Shown: positions 42,346 to 51,529, counted from the first letter of the stretch. The stretch is DNA of 64,000 nucleotides from Vibrio breoganii (GCF_001677275.1 NZ_CP016179.1:62001-126000), one strand, 5' to 3'. Notes: a model not told the origin generated them from the letters alone. A program made the numbers and translations.

Positions 42346-43227
42346 TTACGAGGCTTTGAGTTGGTCGTAGTCTGCTTTTACTTGGTTTAACTGAAGTTGC
42401 AGCTGGGAAATTAGTTTGCTTGTCGTTTGTGTGCCGTAAGGCGTATCGAATAACTGGCCTTTTGATTGAAAGCCGGTGGCTTGCGCTATTTCCACTGGTT
42501 CGATACTGGATTCTATTGCCTCCCACACCTCACTAGGAGTTGATTTATTAACGATCGCTTCATCAAAGGTATGTAAGCCGCTGCCATCATTGCAAAGTCC
42601 AAACTGCACGTTAAATGAGCATATATCCTTGATGTTGATATGAATATCAAACTGATCAGTGAGTCCTTTCACACTAAAGTCTGCATCACCCGCACCCGCG
42701 CCGCTAATGTCGAACTCACCTTTGGCAATTGCGTTTCTAATGTCAATGAAAAGCTCTAGGTGGTCTTCCGACAAATGCTTGAACCAAATAATTAGGTTGG
42801 TTGCGCATTGGTGCTTAATTCGCGTGGCGTATAAGTTTTCGTGGAGTTGAGTTGCTGTTGTTCTAATGTCGTGAACGTTCTTATTGATGGTGTTTGTTAT
42901 ATCGCGCTCGTCCTTACTCTCAACGTCTGATGTGGAGGCAATCAGGTACTCGGTGAAAGGGACTTTGTAGAGTTGGCCTACCTTTTCGATCTGAGTAATA
43001 TCTTCATTGGATATATTGAGAGCGAGCTCTACAGTGCTCTTGATTGGGGCGAGTAGGCCGGCTTGCTTGTCGATCTGGATGGTATCGAAGAAGGCATTAT
43101 GTGATTTTTCTTGCAGGTCGAATATCGCGTTATAGAGTGATGTAGGGAACTGTGTGAAGGAATTAGCTTTAATGCGATTGATAGTCGTGATGTCATCGTT
43201 TGTTAGATTCAGAGTGATATGCGGCAT
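42346..43227 (-). CDS. Unrecognised protein with an internal duplication
   Basis: 293 aa, acidic, no signal. The first and second quarters share a pattern (HITLNLTNDDITTINRI near 3-19 and ELALNISNEDITQIEKV near 68-84), suggesting duplication of a roughly 65-residue unit. The C-terminus is a coiled coil (QLQLQLNQVKADYDQL). No family. Confidence 0.55.
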   Translation of the reverse strand: MPHITLNLTNDDITTINRIKANSFTQFPTSLYNAIFDLQEKSHNAFFDTIQIDKQAGLLAPIKSTVELALNISNEDITQIEKVGQLYKVPFTEYLIASTSDVESKDERDITNTINKNVHDIRTTATQLHENLYATRIKHQCATNLIIWFKHLSEDHLELFIDIRNAIAKGEFDISGAGAGDADFSVKGLTDQFDIHINIKDICSFNVQFGLCNDGSGLHTFDEAIVNKSTPSEVWEAIESSIEPVEIAQATGFQSKGQLFDTPYGTQTTSKLISQLQLQLNQVKADYDQLKAS

Positions 43228-43528
43228 GCTGTTGTCCTTGCTGGTGGTCTCATTGAGCTTTTAGATTACCAGTCATGCTCTGTCGCAAAAGTCAGCGACT
43301 TGTGGTGTGCATTGAAGTCTAGCCATTGTGGTTATTAGGGCGTTAATTATTAAAAGTGTTTGGTGTATCAGTCCTTATTGTAGTCCTGTGGTGGTGCACT
43401 GTAATTCTGAATAATCAATATGTTACTTTGCAAATTTCCATGAAACCAATTGTATTACCCTTGTGTGTTTGGGGGTGTAGTATTGCGCTCATTAGCAGTG
43501 TTACATAATGGTTGTTGGGGTGAGAAAA

Positions 43529-43876
43529 ATGACGGGTATCAATAAGCAGGGTTCAAGTGTGTTCATTAAAAGGTTGTTGGCCTTTAGGGAAGAAGTTTGG
43601 GAGGAAATACACCCACTACAGATGATAGCAATTCTGGAAGTTTTGAGTTCCCCATCGTATACAGTGAGTGCGCAATACATGAGTGATAAGTACGGAATAT
43701 CTCAAGCCTCGGCAAGCAGGCACTGCAGAAAGTTGACGCACAGGGCATCACCAACTACGGATGGTTATGGGCTTTGTGAGTGGATCTTTGATGGGTCTGA
43801 TCACCGTACAAAATACCTCTCACTTACAGCTAAAGGCCGAGAGACAGCGGGGTATCTTGGAAGGGTGTTCATGTAG
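43529..43876 (+). CDS. Winged-helix MarR-like regulator
   Basis: 115 aa from ATG 43529. Helix-turn-helix and wing: MSDKYGISQASASRHCRKL, then RTKYLSLTAKGRETA, the classical MarR recognition helix and wing end. Short for the family, lacking a long dimer helix. Ligand and targets unknown. Confidence 0.65.
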   Translation: MTGINKQGSSVFIKRLLAFREEVWEEIHPLQMIAILEVLSSPSYTVSAQYMSDKYGISQASASRHCRKLTHRASPTTDGYGLCEWIFDGSDHRTKYLSLTAKGRETAGYLGRVFM

Positions 43877-43982
43877 GCAAGGCGTTTGGTAAGTGTGCCA
43901 CCTTCTGACACGATGGTATCCAGGGAAGTGATTTCGCTAAAATGCCACCAGCGCTGAGGTGTTGTTGGTGGTTTGAGATAAG

Positions 43983-44016
43983 AAAAAACCAAACAAGCAA
44001 TGCTCATTTGGTTTTT
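43983..44016. terminator. Bidirectional terminator
   Basis: AAAACCAAA...TTTGGTTTT with A and T runs on either side, between convergent genes. Confidence 0.85.
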
Positions 44017-44022
44017 GGATGG

Positions 44023-44439
44023 TTAGATTGCAGCGACAGCATTTTTGTAATGCTTACCGTAAACCTCGATAATTTCTTCCTTGGTGAAACCCCGTACAGC
44101 AAGTGACTCAATGGCCTCTTGTGGATCAGAAAGTAGAAAACACTCGTAGTTGTGCAGTTCATGCAAAATGATCTGTTGTCGAGAGTAGTCGCGTTGCTGT
44201 TGTTGTTCAGCTTCGCGGTACAGCTTTGCCAGTTCAGTTTGGTAGTGAGGCATGTGTTCAATCATGCACACTAGACCGCCCTCATCTTGCACGTAGTCTT
44301 CTTTATTACCAGAGAAGCCAAGTTCTTCAGCTCTCTCAAGCTGTTTCATTAGTCGATAGTTACTAAAGGCATAGAAAGCGCCGTATGTTTCCATTAAAAC
44401 GGTTTGCTTATCGCCTATGTACGCTTCAATCGTCTTCAT
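44023..44439 (-). CDS. Unrecognised small protein
   Basis: 138 aa, helical, acidic. N-terminal IEAYIGDKQTVLMETYGAFYAFSNYRLMKQL resembles a short phage/plasmid domain of the GAFFAFS type. No catalytic residues recognised. Confidence 0.5.
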   Translation of the reverse strand: MKTIEAYIGDKQTVLMETYGAFYAFSNYRLMKQLERAEELGFSGNKEDYVQDEGGLVCMIEHMPHYQTELAKLYREAEQQQQRDYSRQQIILHELHNYECFLLSDPQEAIESLAVRGFTKEEIIEVYGKHYKNAVAAI

Positions 44440-44493
44440 TTTTATCTCCCAAAATCGTTCACCGATGATTGTGTTGGCCTCTATTGGCTAACA

Positions 44494-44652
44494 GTGAAGG
44501 TATGGTTCTTCTATTGGGTTGAAGAATGTGTTGGTGCGGTAAAGGTCGGGAACAGTCTTTGGATAATTCCGTGGTGTTTGGACAAAAAAAGATATGAACA
44601 AGGAGTGCTGGCTTTCTTGTCGGTTATAACGCTATTCATTAAATATGAATGA
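44494..44652 (+). CDS. Possible 52-aa protein
   Basis: GTG-started, Trp-rich product (VKVWFFYWVEECVG, GNSLWIIPWCLDKK) ending with a hydrophobic helix, 12 bp upstream of the next gene. No SD, so doubtful. Confidence 0.2.
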   Translation: MKVWFFYWVEECVGAVKVGNSLWIIPWCLDKKRYEQGVLAFLSVITLFIKYE

Positions 44653-44664
44653 GGTAAATCGAGA

Positions 44665-44907
44665 ATGAAATGTATTAAGGCGCTTCCGAAAGATAAAGCA
44701 ATCAAGGTGGTTGCCATTGCAAGTGTGGTAGTGGCGTGGTTTCTATTACTGTTGACGGTTCTAGCCGCTTCTCTTGGTTTTAATAATGGATTTAAGACGT
44801 TTGAGGAGGCTGAGTCGATTATTCGATGTGGTGTCTACAGTGCAGTGGCCATACTGTTACTCCCTGCGATTACTACAGCCCTGTGTTACCGATTTCGTCG
44901 CGAGTAA
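44665..44907 (+). CDS. Small membrane protein
   Basis: 80 aa, two transmembrane helices (about residues 12-35 and 52-73), basic C-terminus (CYRFRRE). No family. Confidence 0.5.
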   Translation: MKCIKALPKDKAIKVVAIASVVVAWFLLLLTVLAASLGFNNGFKTFEEAESIIRCGVYSAVAILLLPAITTALCYRFRRE

Positions 44908-45044
44908 GTTTGCTCGTGTTAAGCCGATAAAGACTCTGCACAGCTAAATTGCGAGTTCGATTTTCTCTTACAGAAAGCATTAGGTGATTTCCGCTTAGTA
45001 AATGCCGTGTGGCGCATGTTTAAAGACTGTAAGGAAAATGAGAT

Positions 45045-45707
45045 ATGGAATATTTAGTTGAGGTTGCCAATCGTACTGGTCTGGGTAATGAAATCAGATC
45101 TCAGTATTTTTTGGTTCTTGATGAGAGAACTCAAGGGGGTGCATGTTTGTCATTTGCATCCCTGATGGTGAATTACGCTAGTTCTCGTAATTTGTCCATT
45201 AAGACTAGATTCAGTCATGCTCTGACCAAGAGTGGTTACTGTTTTACTGAGGTGTCTCTATTGGATGGTGCGTTTGATGTTCATTCTAATGATATGACGG
45301 CATTCAGACTGTCGGCTTCATTAGGTTTGACGGTTGAATTGCCAGGTTCGTCTCCACGTCAATATAACCTAGTTCAAGACTTCTTAGTTGATTCGACTAA
45401 GGGTTTACCGATTAATTATGGTTCGCTGGTGGTTCAGTACCATCATCATAATTGGCACTATATTTCGATGCAGCAAGCGTTGGAAGATGTGGCTGAGTGT
45501 GGGTTTATAGCTCGTAAAAGTATTGAACGTAAGAGTTATGGTTTTGCGAAGAAATACTTGCAGCGTCAGAGTGCGATTTTGCAAGGTATCGTGCGATTTG
45601 AAGGTGGTGACAAGGGCGACTTTCACGTTCTTGGACCGTTGTTGACAGAAATAGATGAGCAAATTGCTCTTTGTACTGAAAAGCAAATGCAAGTGCAGAT
45701 CAGCTAA
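45045..45707 (+). CDS. Unrecognised soluble protein
   Basis: 220 aa, no signal or membrane helix. Contains VVQYHHHNWHYISMQQALEDVAECGF, a His-rich strand-helix, and an N-terminal part with LDERTQGGACLSFASLMVNYA. AAGGAAAATGAG precedes the ATG. No family recognised. Confidence 0.6.
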   Translation: MEYLVEVANRTGLGNEIRSQYFLVLDERTQGGACLSFASLMVNYASSRNLSIKTRFSHALTKSGYCFTEVSLLDGAFDVHSNDMTAFRLSASLGLTVELPGSSPRQYNLVQDFLVDSTKGLPINYGSLVVQYHHHNWHYISMQQALEDVAECGFIARKSIERKSYGFAKKYLQRQSAILQGIVRFEGGDKGDFHVLGPLLTEIDEQIALCTEKQMQVQIS

Positions 45708-45796
45708 GTGGTTTGGATGGAATGAGGGTGTATCCCTTGTTCCATTTTTTCTATGTGGCTGTGCTATCTTATCGATATTAAAGTGGTGAGAAGGAA

Positions 45797-45976
45797 ATGT
45801 TGACGATGGAATTGGATCTTACTGGTGATCAGGTTGAGATATTGTTGCGATTAGTTCTTAGAGAGCTTAATGGTATTTGTGGTGACGTAGAATACGAAGA
45901 ATTGAGTAAGGTAAAGAGGGCTCTAGTGAGTGGATTGGAGCGTTCGGCCAGCACTGAAGGTGTTGTTGAGCCGTAA
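45797..45976 (+). CDS. 59-aa small protein
   Basis: ATG preceded by GAGAAGGAA at 7 bp. Product MLTMELDLTGDQVEILLRLV followed by ...EELSKVKRALVSGLE; helical and acidic, typical of small regulatory or antitoxin-like proteins. No family. Confidence 0.5.
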   Translation: MLTMELDLTGDQVEILLRLVLRELNGICGDVEYEELSKVKRALVSGLERSASTEGVVEP

Positions 45977-46229
45977 AGGATTCTGAACTGGATGTTTTTG
46001 TGTTTCGGTTTTTGCTTACATGAGCCACGAGTGATAGTTCACTCAGTGAATTCGCTACTCTAGTGAAGGGAGAAACCACCAGCGGTTAACAGTGTTCGAT
46101 CACGCTGAAGCAATTATTTGGAAACCATTATTGGTTCTGGGAGGTGATTGCTCAGGAACGTCTTTACAGTAAGACATACTAACGACATTTGAATCCCAAA
46201 AAGGATAGGCGAGATTAATCCCGTTGCTG

Positions 46230-46275
46230 GGTTAATGGAAGTGGAATACGGCATTGCCATATTCCACTTTTTTAA
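46230..46275 (+). terminator. Rho-independent terminator with no gene directly upstream
   Basis: AAGTGGAATA...TATTCCACTT followed by TTTTTT. A second hairpin, ATTAATCCC/GGGTTAAT, lies just before it (46214-46236). Confidence 0.85.
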
Positions 46276-46409
46276 TTTAAACGGTCGTGGTTTTGCGGAC
46301 TTGAACGTCTGGCCATTAACACTAGTGAGATAGGCAACGCGATTGCCAAAAAGCTGATAGCGGCACCTGCTAGTATGCATTCTGTTAGTTCGATTAAAGT
46401 TTGTGACAT
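46272..46409 (-). CDS. 45-aa small membrane protein
   Basis: MSQTLIELTECILAGAAISF with one long transmembrane helix and a basic tail. AGGA 8 bp before the ATG. Resembles, in its LIEL/LIEF start and topology, the small membrane proteins at 19020-19450. Confidence 0.45.
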   Translation of the reverse strand: MSQTLIELTECILAGAAISFLAIALPISLVLMARRSSPQNHDRLN

Positions 46410-46820
46410 AATGGAATCCTACAAAGTGATCGCCCCTTCATGCTTTATGTATGATATTCCATAATGCTAACTTCTATTACGCTGTAAACATACTTTTCGT
46501 TCTTTCATATTTCGCGGATCTGGATTCTAGTGTGTCGCGGCCTTGTAAGCGCAAGTGTAGATACCTTGATTGGCGTAGCCTGAGTAAATCAGAGATATTG
46601 TAGTGTCGCCATTAATACAGAGAGTGATCAGGGATTCGCCCAAACGACCCGCAGTATGAATCCTCTTCCAATACCATAGCTTCGTTATTCTTGTTTTTTC
46701 CCATTCCCATAAGGCTTTTCCAGCATTTAGGAAAAATCTGCAAAGTTATATTTCTGGAAGTTTTCATCTCGCTGATAGTTTAGATTGCCAGTTGCTTACA
46801 TTGGTAAATGGGAAACTTAG
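46410..46820. other. Gene-free stretch
   Basis: About 410 bp with no ORF with a ribosome site; contains CTTTCATATTTCGCGGATC and AT-rich stretches that may carry promoters for the 46409 (-) and 46821 (+) genes. Nothing more specific is seen. Confidence 0.3.
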
Positions 46821-47375
46821 ATGAAAAAATTGCGGTTAGTGCCAGTTCTTATATCGGTTCTTGGTGCTTTTCATGTCTCTGCGAATGAACTTAAAATTGA
46901 TGTTATTGCAACATCACATGATTCAGCATCGACTATTGGGCATCTTACATATGGGAATATTGAAGGCTGTGTGTATGATTCGAAATCAGACAAACATGAT
47001 GAAATCACGTACATGAATATTGAAAATAATGAGGTGGTACTTAATATACAAACACCCATTGGTTTCTTTGATGAAAGCCTGCCAACCACCGCAGTTATAT
47101 CAGGTGGTGATGGTGCAAGACACGAACCTATAACTATTGATCTCACGGCATCCAATGACGGTCGGTATGGTGCAGATTCGGGAACTCAACCGGAGGTTGC
47201 AAAGCTGAGAGGTCTTTTATTTGCCAAGAAAGCGTTAGTTGATCAACCTACGGTTTCTGTGCGTCAAGGGATGAAGTCCACTCAACTTGAGTGGCATTTA
47301 GATGAATCGATTATGTATTCGTATAACAAGTGCGAAGAAAGTGTAGTGCTAGCGAATATGGGAGATGGAAAGTAG
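46821..47375 (+). CDS. Exported protein of unknown function
   Basis: 184 aa with a signal peptide (cleavage near HVSAN) and two cysteines (GCVYD, KCEES) that could pair. Beta-rich. No family recognised. Followed by a bidirectional terminator. Confidence 0.6.
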   Translation: MKKLRLVPVLISVLGAFHVSANELKIDVIATSHDSASTIGHLTYGNIEGCVYDSKSDKHDEITYMNIENNEVVLNIQTPIGFFDESLPTTAVISGGDGARHEPITIDLTASNDGRYGADSGTQPEVAKLRGLLFAKKALVDQPTVSVRQGMKSTQLEWHLDESIMYSYNKCEESVVLANMGDGK

Positions 47376-47397
47376 TTGGAGTGATCGCCTAAAAGGC

Positions 47398-47434
47398 AAA
47401 AACCCTAATCTCATGGTGAGAGAATAGGGTTTTG
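47398..47434. terminator. Bidirectional terminator
   Basis: AAAACCCTA...TAGGGTTTT with inner CTC/GAG, between convergent genes. Confidence 0.88.
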
Positions 47435-47443
47435 TGTTTTGGT

Positions 47444-47908
47444 TTAGCTGTTTGTTATTTCTGGAATATTTAAGGTTCTTAAGAATTCCATAGCAACGTA
47501 ATTGGCGTAGTCGTCATACACTTCGTAATGCGAATAATCACCCAATTCTGGTCGTTTATCTAGGCATTCTTCAGTGGTATCCCACGCATCTGTTAGAGAC
47601 ATTTTAAAGTTTCTCGTCACATCATCATCACTTTCAAAATCTACTTTTTCTAAAGGATGAATGGTCGGTACGATTATCCCTGTAGAGTCGATAAAGAGCC
47701 CGTTGCTGTGAATGATGTATTCATGTCCCGTTCGGACAATCTCAGCGTCAGCAATTATCGAATACAGGCCGTCGACAATGATCTCGCTTTGAACTTGCTC
47801 GAAGTGTGCAAGCTCTGCCATCTCCCCAGTGTCTTTGAGAGGGTAATTCTTAACGAAATCCTCAATGCAAAGTAGTGGGTTGCTTACAGCTTTCTTTTCT
47901 TCAGTCAT
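47444..47908 (-). CDS. Unrecognised acidic protein
   Basis: 154 aa, acidic, no signal. No motif recognised. Downstream terminator shared with the 46821 gene. Confidence 0.5.
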   Translation of the reverse strand: MTEEKKAVSNPLLCIEDFVKNYPLKDTGEMAELAHFEQVQSEIIVDGLYSIIADAEIVRTGHEYIIHSNGLFIDSTGIIVPTIHPLEKVDFESDDDVTRNFKMSLTDAWDTTEECLDKRPELGDYSHYEVYDDYANYVAMEFLRTLNIPEITNS

Positions 47909-48117
47909 CGTTATTTTTCCTTAATGAGTATTAACTTCTTAGAATTTGCCCAAGGGCATGCCTGACTAGGTATGCCTTTTTCGGTTGTCTTTGGGTCGTG
48001 TTGAGTTGCTTGTGTGGATAGGCAATACAAGCTCTTAAAATGGTTCGTCATGTTCGTGAGAAGCGGTTACTTGTCTTAGTAGGCATGAATGAATGATAAG
48101 AGGAAGTCAGAATTCAT

Positions 48118-48849
48118 ATGATTAAATCGAGAGAAGGTCAGTCCATCCCTAAAGTGGTATTTCAAGTTCGTGTAGGTGATAAATTTCATACGGTATCTAG
48201 TGAAGATATTTTCAAAAACAAAACGGTAGTGGTCTTCAGTTTGCCTGGTGCTTATACGCCCACCTGCTCGAGTACGCATTTGCCGAAATACAATGAGTTA
48301 GCTGAGGAGTTTTATCAGCATGGCGTTGATGAAATTGTCTGTATATCGGTTAATGATACGTTTGTAATGAACGCATGGAAGGAAGATCAGGACGCAGAAA
48401 ACATTACGGTAATTCCGGACGGGAATGCCGATTTTACTCGTGGAATGGGAATGCTGGTGGATAAGAGCGACTTAGGCTTCGGTCAGCGTTCGTGGCGCTA
48501 CAGTATGCTTGTCGAGAATGGTGTGATCACTAAGATGTTTATTGAGCCTAATGAGCCAGGTGATCCGTTTAAGGTGTCTGATGCAGATACTATGCTTGAC
48601 CATATTGCTCCGGGCTACGTTCCTAAGCCGACTGTTGCAATTTTCACGCTCCCAAGTTGCCCTTACTGTGAAAAAGCGAAACAGGCTTTGGTCGCTGCAG
48701 GCCTTAAATATGAAGAGGTAGTGGTGGGTGTTGATTTGAGTCGCAGAGCTATGCGTTCGATTGTCGGTGATACGACATTCCCTCAAGTGTTTGTGGGTGG
48801 GGAGTGTATTGGTGGTAGTGATGAACTAGAGGTTTACTTAAATCGCTAA
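48118..48849 (+). CDS. Peroxiredoxin-glutaredoxin fusion (Prx5-Grx)
   Basis: 243-aa glutathione-dependent peroxidase. N-terminal Prx5 domain with the peroxidatic Cys in PGAYTPTCS (about residue 49). C-terminal glutaredoxin domain with CPYC (about 180-183), TFPQVFVGG (about 221-229) and GGSDEL. Same design as the Haemophilus/Vibrio PGdx enzymes, which reduce peroxides using glutathione. A chromosomal-type housekeeping enzyme carried as cargo. Terminator follows. Confidence 0.93.
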   Translation: MIKSREGQSIPKVVFQVRVGDKFHTVSSEDIFKNKTVVVFSLPGAYTPTCSSTHLPKYNELAEEFYQHGVDEIVCISVNDTFVMNAWKEDQDAENITVIPDGNADFTRGMGMLVDKSDLGFGQRSWRYSMLVENGVITKMFIEPNEPGDPFKVSDADTMLDHIAPGYVPKPTVAIFTLPSCPYCEKAKQALVAAGLKYEEVVVGVDLSRRAMRSIVGDTTFPQVFVGGECIGGSDELEVYLNR

Positions 48850-48870
48850 TACTGTCTCATTGAGATTTTC

Positions 48871-48903
48871 AAATGGAGTGGCTAAGGCTACTCCATTTTT
48901 TTT
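48871..48903 (+). terminator. Terminator after the Prx-Grx gene
   Basis: AATGGAGT...ACTCCATT hairpin followed by T8. Confidence 0.92.
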
Positions 48904-48917
48904 GAAGAAAGTTTTAC

Positions 48918-49322
48918 TTAGAAAAAACCTTTAACGAGGTTGCCCCAAAGTCCTTTCAGGGAAGATAAGTTATCTTTGTGCCTGGCATCCTGCTTCAAGT
49001 AAGTAAAGTACCAAGTACCTTCGAGGCATTGGCGCGCTTTGTCGTTGTAGATCTTACTGTAAACTTCAGCTTGAGCTTTCTCTTCGTCAGTGCCGAAAAT
49101 TAGGTTTCCAATGGGAAGGTTGGGGTCCATTTCGTCTCGCGCTTGGTTGAAACACTTATCGGAAATCTCATTATGTTTGCGGGCGTATTTGCGTTGCTCG
49201 AGGGAATTGGCGGAGTAAAACTCTGCTGCACTTGCTGAGTATGCTGCGATGGCATGGTAGGTGAATGCGGTTATCAATAGTGTCAATGCTAATAAGAGGT
49301 AGTGAGTGAGTTTCGCTTTCAT
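48918..49322 (-). CDS. Small membrane-anchored protein
   Basis: 134 aa from ATG 49322 (AAGG 7 bp upstream; an in-frame GTG lies 15 bp earlier). One N-terminal helix (LTHYLLLALTLLITAFTYH) and a soluble helical tail with two Cys. No family. Confidence 0.55.
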   Translation of the reverse strand: MKAKLTHYLLLALTLLITAFTYHAIAAYSASAAEFYSANSLEQRKYARKHNEISDKCFNQARDEMDPNLPIGNLIFGTDEEKAQAEVYSKIYNDKARQCLEGTWYFTYLKQDARHKDNLSSLKGLWGNLVKGFF

Positions 49323-49484
49323 GCCAGGCCTTTTCACGTGGGGGGTGTGTGAGATGCGTGTATTTTAAAGGTTGGCGTATGATGTGGTAGGTCTTTAGCT
49401 TTAGATTAACTATAAGCCTGAGTTATGAATGATGGACGGAGGACCCATTTTGGCCATTCCGTTTTTGTATCTGAGGTGGATAGA

Positions 49485-50081
49485 TCAGAATTTATATCCG
49501 ACAGTGGCCATTAGCATTTCGTTGTTTGTGCCTTTGATGCGTTGTTCTTTGTAACTTGCGTCCAATGCTAGGTGCTTCTTAACTGTCATGTTAAGGCCGG
49601 CGCCGAATTCACCTCCGAAGTCGGTGTCTGAAACGCTCATTCCATTGCCTGATAGATTGCTTATTGCGAGCACGCCACCAGCAACAAGATAGGGGTGCAG
49701 GGTGATGTTTTTGTCAGATGCGATGTCATTGCCTAGCTTTAAATCGAAGTTTGTTTCAAATACACCGAGGTCGATGTCTGCATAAGTCGGTTGGTAGTAC
49801 GCCCCGTTGTAGTATGCGGTTTCGAGTCTTTGTGTTCTGGCTGTGTAGGTAATGCCAGTGTTGAATGTGATGTAGGGATTGATTGATTGGTCGAACTGTA
49901 TTGCTACGCCATTGAGGGCGGAGTCGCTATTTTCCATATTGAGTCGAGCGTAACCTACGGAGATAGAAAAGCTATTTGTGCTGTCAGGTGTATTTTGGTT
50001 AGGTTTGGTGTTGTCTGCAGTGCTAGCAAATGCGCTGGATGAAACGGCGATGATGGATAATGCAATAAGAGACTTGTTCAT
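49485..50081 (-). CDS. Outer-membrane beta-barrel protein (OmpW/OmpX-like fold)
   Basis: 198 aa from ATG 50081. Signal peptide (cleavage near SAFAST), alternating polar/hydrophobic strands, and a C-terminal Tyr/Phe residue (VGYKF) required for barrel insertion. Size fits an eight-stranded barrel. Terminal signature supports outer-membrane placement. Ligand unknown. Confidence 0.78.
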   Translation of the reverse strand: MNKSLIALSIIAVSSSAFASTADNTKPNQNTPDSTNSFSISVGYARLNMENSDSALNGVAIQFDQSINPYITFNTGITYTARTQRLETAYYNGAYYQPTYADIDLGVFETNFDLKLGNDIASDKNITLHPYLVAGGVLAISNLSGNGMSVSDTDFGGEFGAGLNMTVKKHLALDASYKEQRIKGTNNEMLMATVGYKF

Positions 50082-50189
50082 GTTTGTTGGTGGTGTCTGA
50101 TATGAATGTGAGGTGTTGATACTATCGAGAAAACGCAGTGTATTAGACTGCGCAAACAAACATTTCGATTAGAGTCTATTTGAAGTGCC

Positions 50190-50504
50190 TCAGCGCACTT
50201 TAAGGTCATGATACTGAGTAGCCATAACACAGTGCCCAAGTGCAAACTCCAATTGTGGATCGAAGTCGTTTTTGTCCCATTCAGGGGTACCTGGGAGAAT
50301 GGCTGTGAATACCTTGATTTCCAAGTCTGTGCTATCAGGTAGATTGTATTCATCGGCGTATGAAGGGATGGTTTTTGATGCGAATAGCGCGTTTAAAGCA
50401 TCTAATGGACTGTTACCTTTCGCTGAGTAGCGAACTTTATCTGCTTCAAAATCCAATGCTGCAATAAAGGTAATTTCTGGTTCACTTGTTTTAGCGTTCG
50501 TCAT
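50190..50504 (-). CDS. Unrecognised small protein
   Basis: 104 aa from ATG 50504, chosen because AAGGG lies about 9 bp upstream; the frame extends to 50618. Sequence FIAALDFEADKVRYSAKGNSPLDALNALF suggests a small beta-alpha fold. No family recognised. Confidence 0.5.
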   Translation of the reverse strand: MTNAKTSEPEITFIAALDFEADKVRYSAKGNSPLDALNALFASKTIPSYADEYNLPDSTDLEIKVFTAILPGTPEWDKNDFDPQLEFALGHCVMATQYHDLKVR

Positions 50505-50611
50505 TCGATTCATTTCCCTTTGAATGATGGTATTGGGTACCACCATATCAAAGAACTGTGGATGGGAAAACGGAATTGGGGGTGGGGTGTTCTGTTTCAT
50601 GCTCAAAAAGA

Positions 50612-50646
50612 AAACCACACAAGCTAAGCTTGGTGGTTTTTTTGTT
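50612..50646. terminator. Bidirectional terminator
   Basis: AAAACCACACAAGCT/AGCTTGGTGGTTTT hairpin with T7; overlaps the stop of the 50645 gene. Confidence 0.8.
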
Positions 50647-50800
50647 AGCGTCCGTATTTGATACGGAGCTGTCGCGCTGGGTGGAGTTGTTCAAACTCCT
50701 GCCATAACAATTCTTGGTCTCTTTCAAAAGCTGCAACTTCTGCCGCCTCTGCTTTTTCCTCGATGATTTGTTGAGCTAGTTCAGCGTTAAAATTTTTCAT
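50645..50800 (-). CDS. 51-aa small protein
   Basis: ATG preceded by AAGGAAGC at about 6 bp. Product MKNFNAELAQQIIEEKAEAA followed by a helix with two Trp/Glu-rich turns; fully helical and charged. No family. Possibly a small regulator. Confidence 0.5.
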   Translation of the reverse strand: MKNFNAELAQQIIEEKAEAAEVAAFERDQELLWQEFEQLHPARQLRIKYGR

Positions 50801-51054
50801 AGTAGCTTCCTTATTAACCTTTCGGTCAAGTTATATAGCTCGGAATTGAGCTTACAACCTTATTAGTACAGGTGGCCGTCGCGCAATTGTGTGTTGGGTT
50901 CTAGAGGTGTGTGAGGGTGTTATTGTTGCTGGTGGTGCTAGTAATTATTTTGTCTGAAGATGGTCTTGAGTGCGGCTTGTTTACCTTAGTTAGTAGTGAT
51001 GGCCAATGGTGGCTTTCTATATCAAGTTGATAGCTAATTAAGGAATTTTGAATA

Positions 51055-51483
51055 ATGGAAAAGAGTGTTAAGGGTTTGATTATAGGTTTAGATGCGGCGG
51101 GTACTGGGTTGGAAATTACGGAACTGATAACGACACAGGCCACTGCGTTTAAGGAGATGAAGGCAAAGATTGGTTGCAGTACGCTTCAGTTGTTGGAGTT
51201 TGAGCATCCGAGTCTTGGTTTGTTGTCTGTTTATCTTGATGAGGAAGGTAAGTTAAAGACCGGTGACGATAAAATGTTGGTAAGTATGTTTCATGGCTGC
51301 GGTCAGAAGTTTGTCGGTAGTATCGCTGTGTTTGGTCCTATTGATTACTCTAATGATGAGAGCCCATACACTGATGTGCCTGATAATTTGACAATAGATA
51401 CTGCTGAGCATGAACTTATGTGTGGAAGCGGAGTTGCAAGTCGAACTGATATCTACAGAGCTTACGGACCAAGCTTTGCTTAG
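51055..51483 (+). CDS. DUF3846-like protein
   Basis: 142 aa. The segment LQLLEFEHPSLGLLSVYLDEEGKLKTGDDKML, with FVGSIAVFG, resembles the DUF3846 fold of plasmid and phage proteins. Family assignment tentative. Function unknown. Flanked by a bidirectional terminator. Confidence 0.4.
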   Translation: MEKSVKGLIIGLDAAGTGLEITELITTQATAFKEMKAKIGCSTLQLLEFEHPSLGLLSVYLDEEGKLKTGDDKMLVSMFHGCGQKFVGSIAVFGPIDYSNDESPYTDVPDNLTIDTAEHELMCGSGVASRTDIYRAYGPSFA

Positions 51484-51492
51484 GTGGTAATG

Positions 51493-51529
51493 AAAACAGA
51501 GATAGTCATTGGCTATCTCTGTTTTTTTT
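51493..51529. terminator. Bidirectional terminator
   Basis: AAACAGAGATAG/CTATCTCTGTTT stem, T7 on the + side. Confidence 0.9.

Noticed and set aside
38670..45010. Recurring AAATGCCG near several upstream regions (38672, 38711, 45000)
   Set aside because: Too short and positions vary relative to the starts; not separable from chance.
46114..46380. 88-aa - strand ORF
   Set aside because: Overlaps the better supported 45-aa gene at 46272-46409 in another frame and lacks an SD.
47948..47982. AAGG(G)CAT...ATGCCTT hairpin plus T5
   Set aside because: Looks like a + strand terminator but no + strand gene or convincing transcript precedes it; kept out of the feature list.
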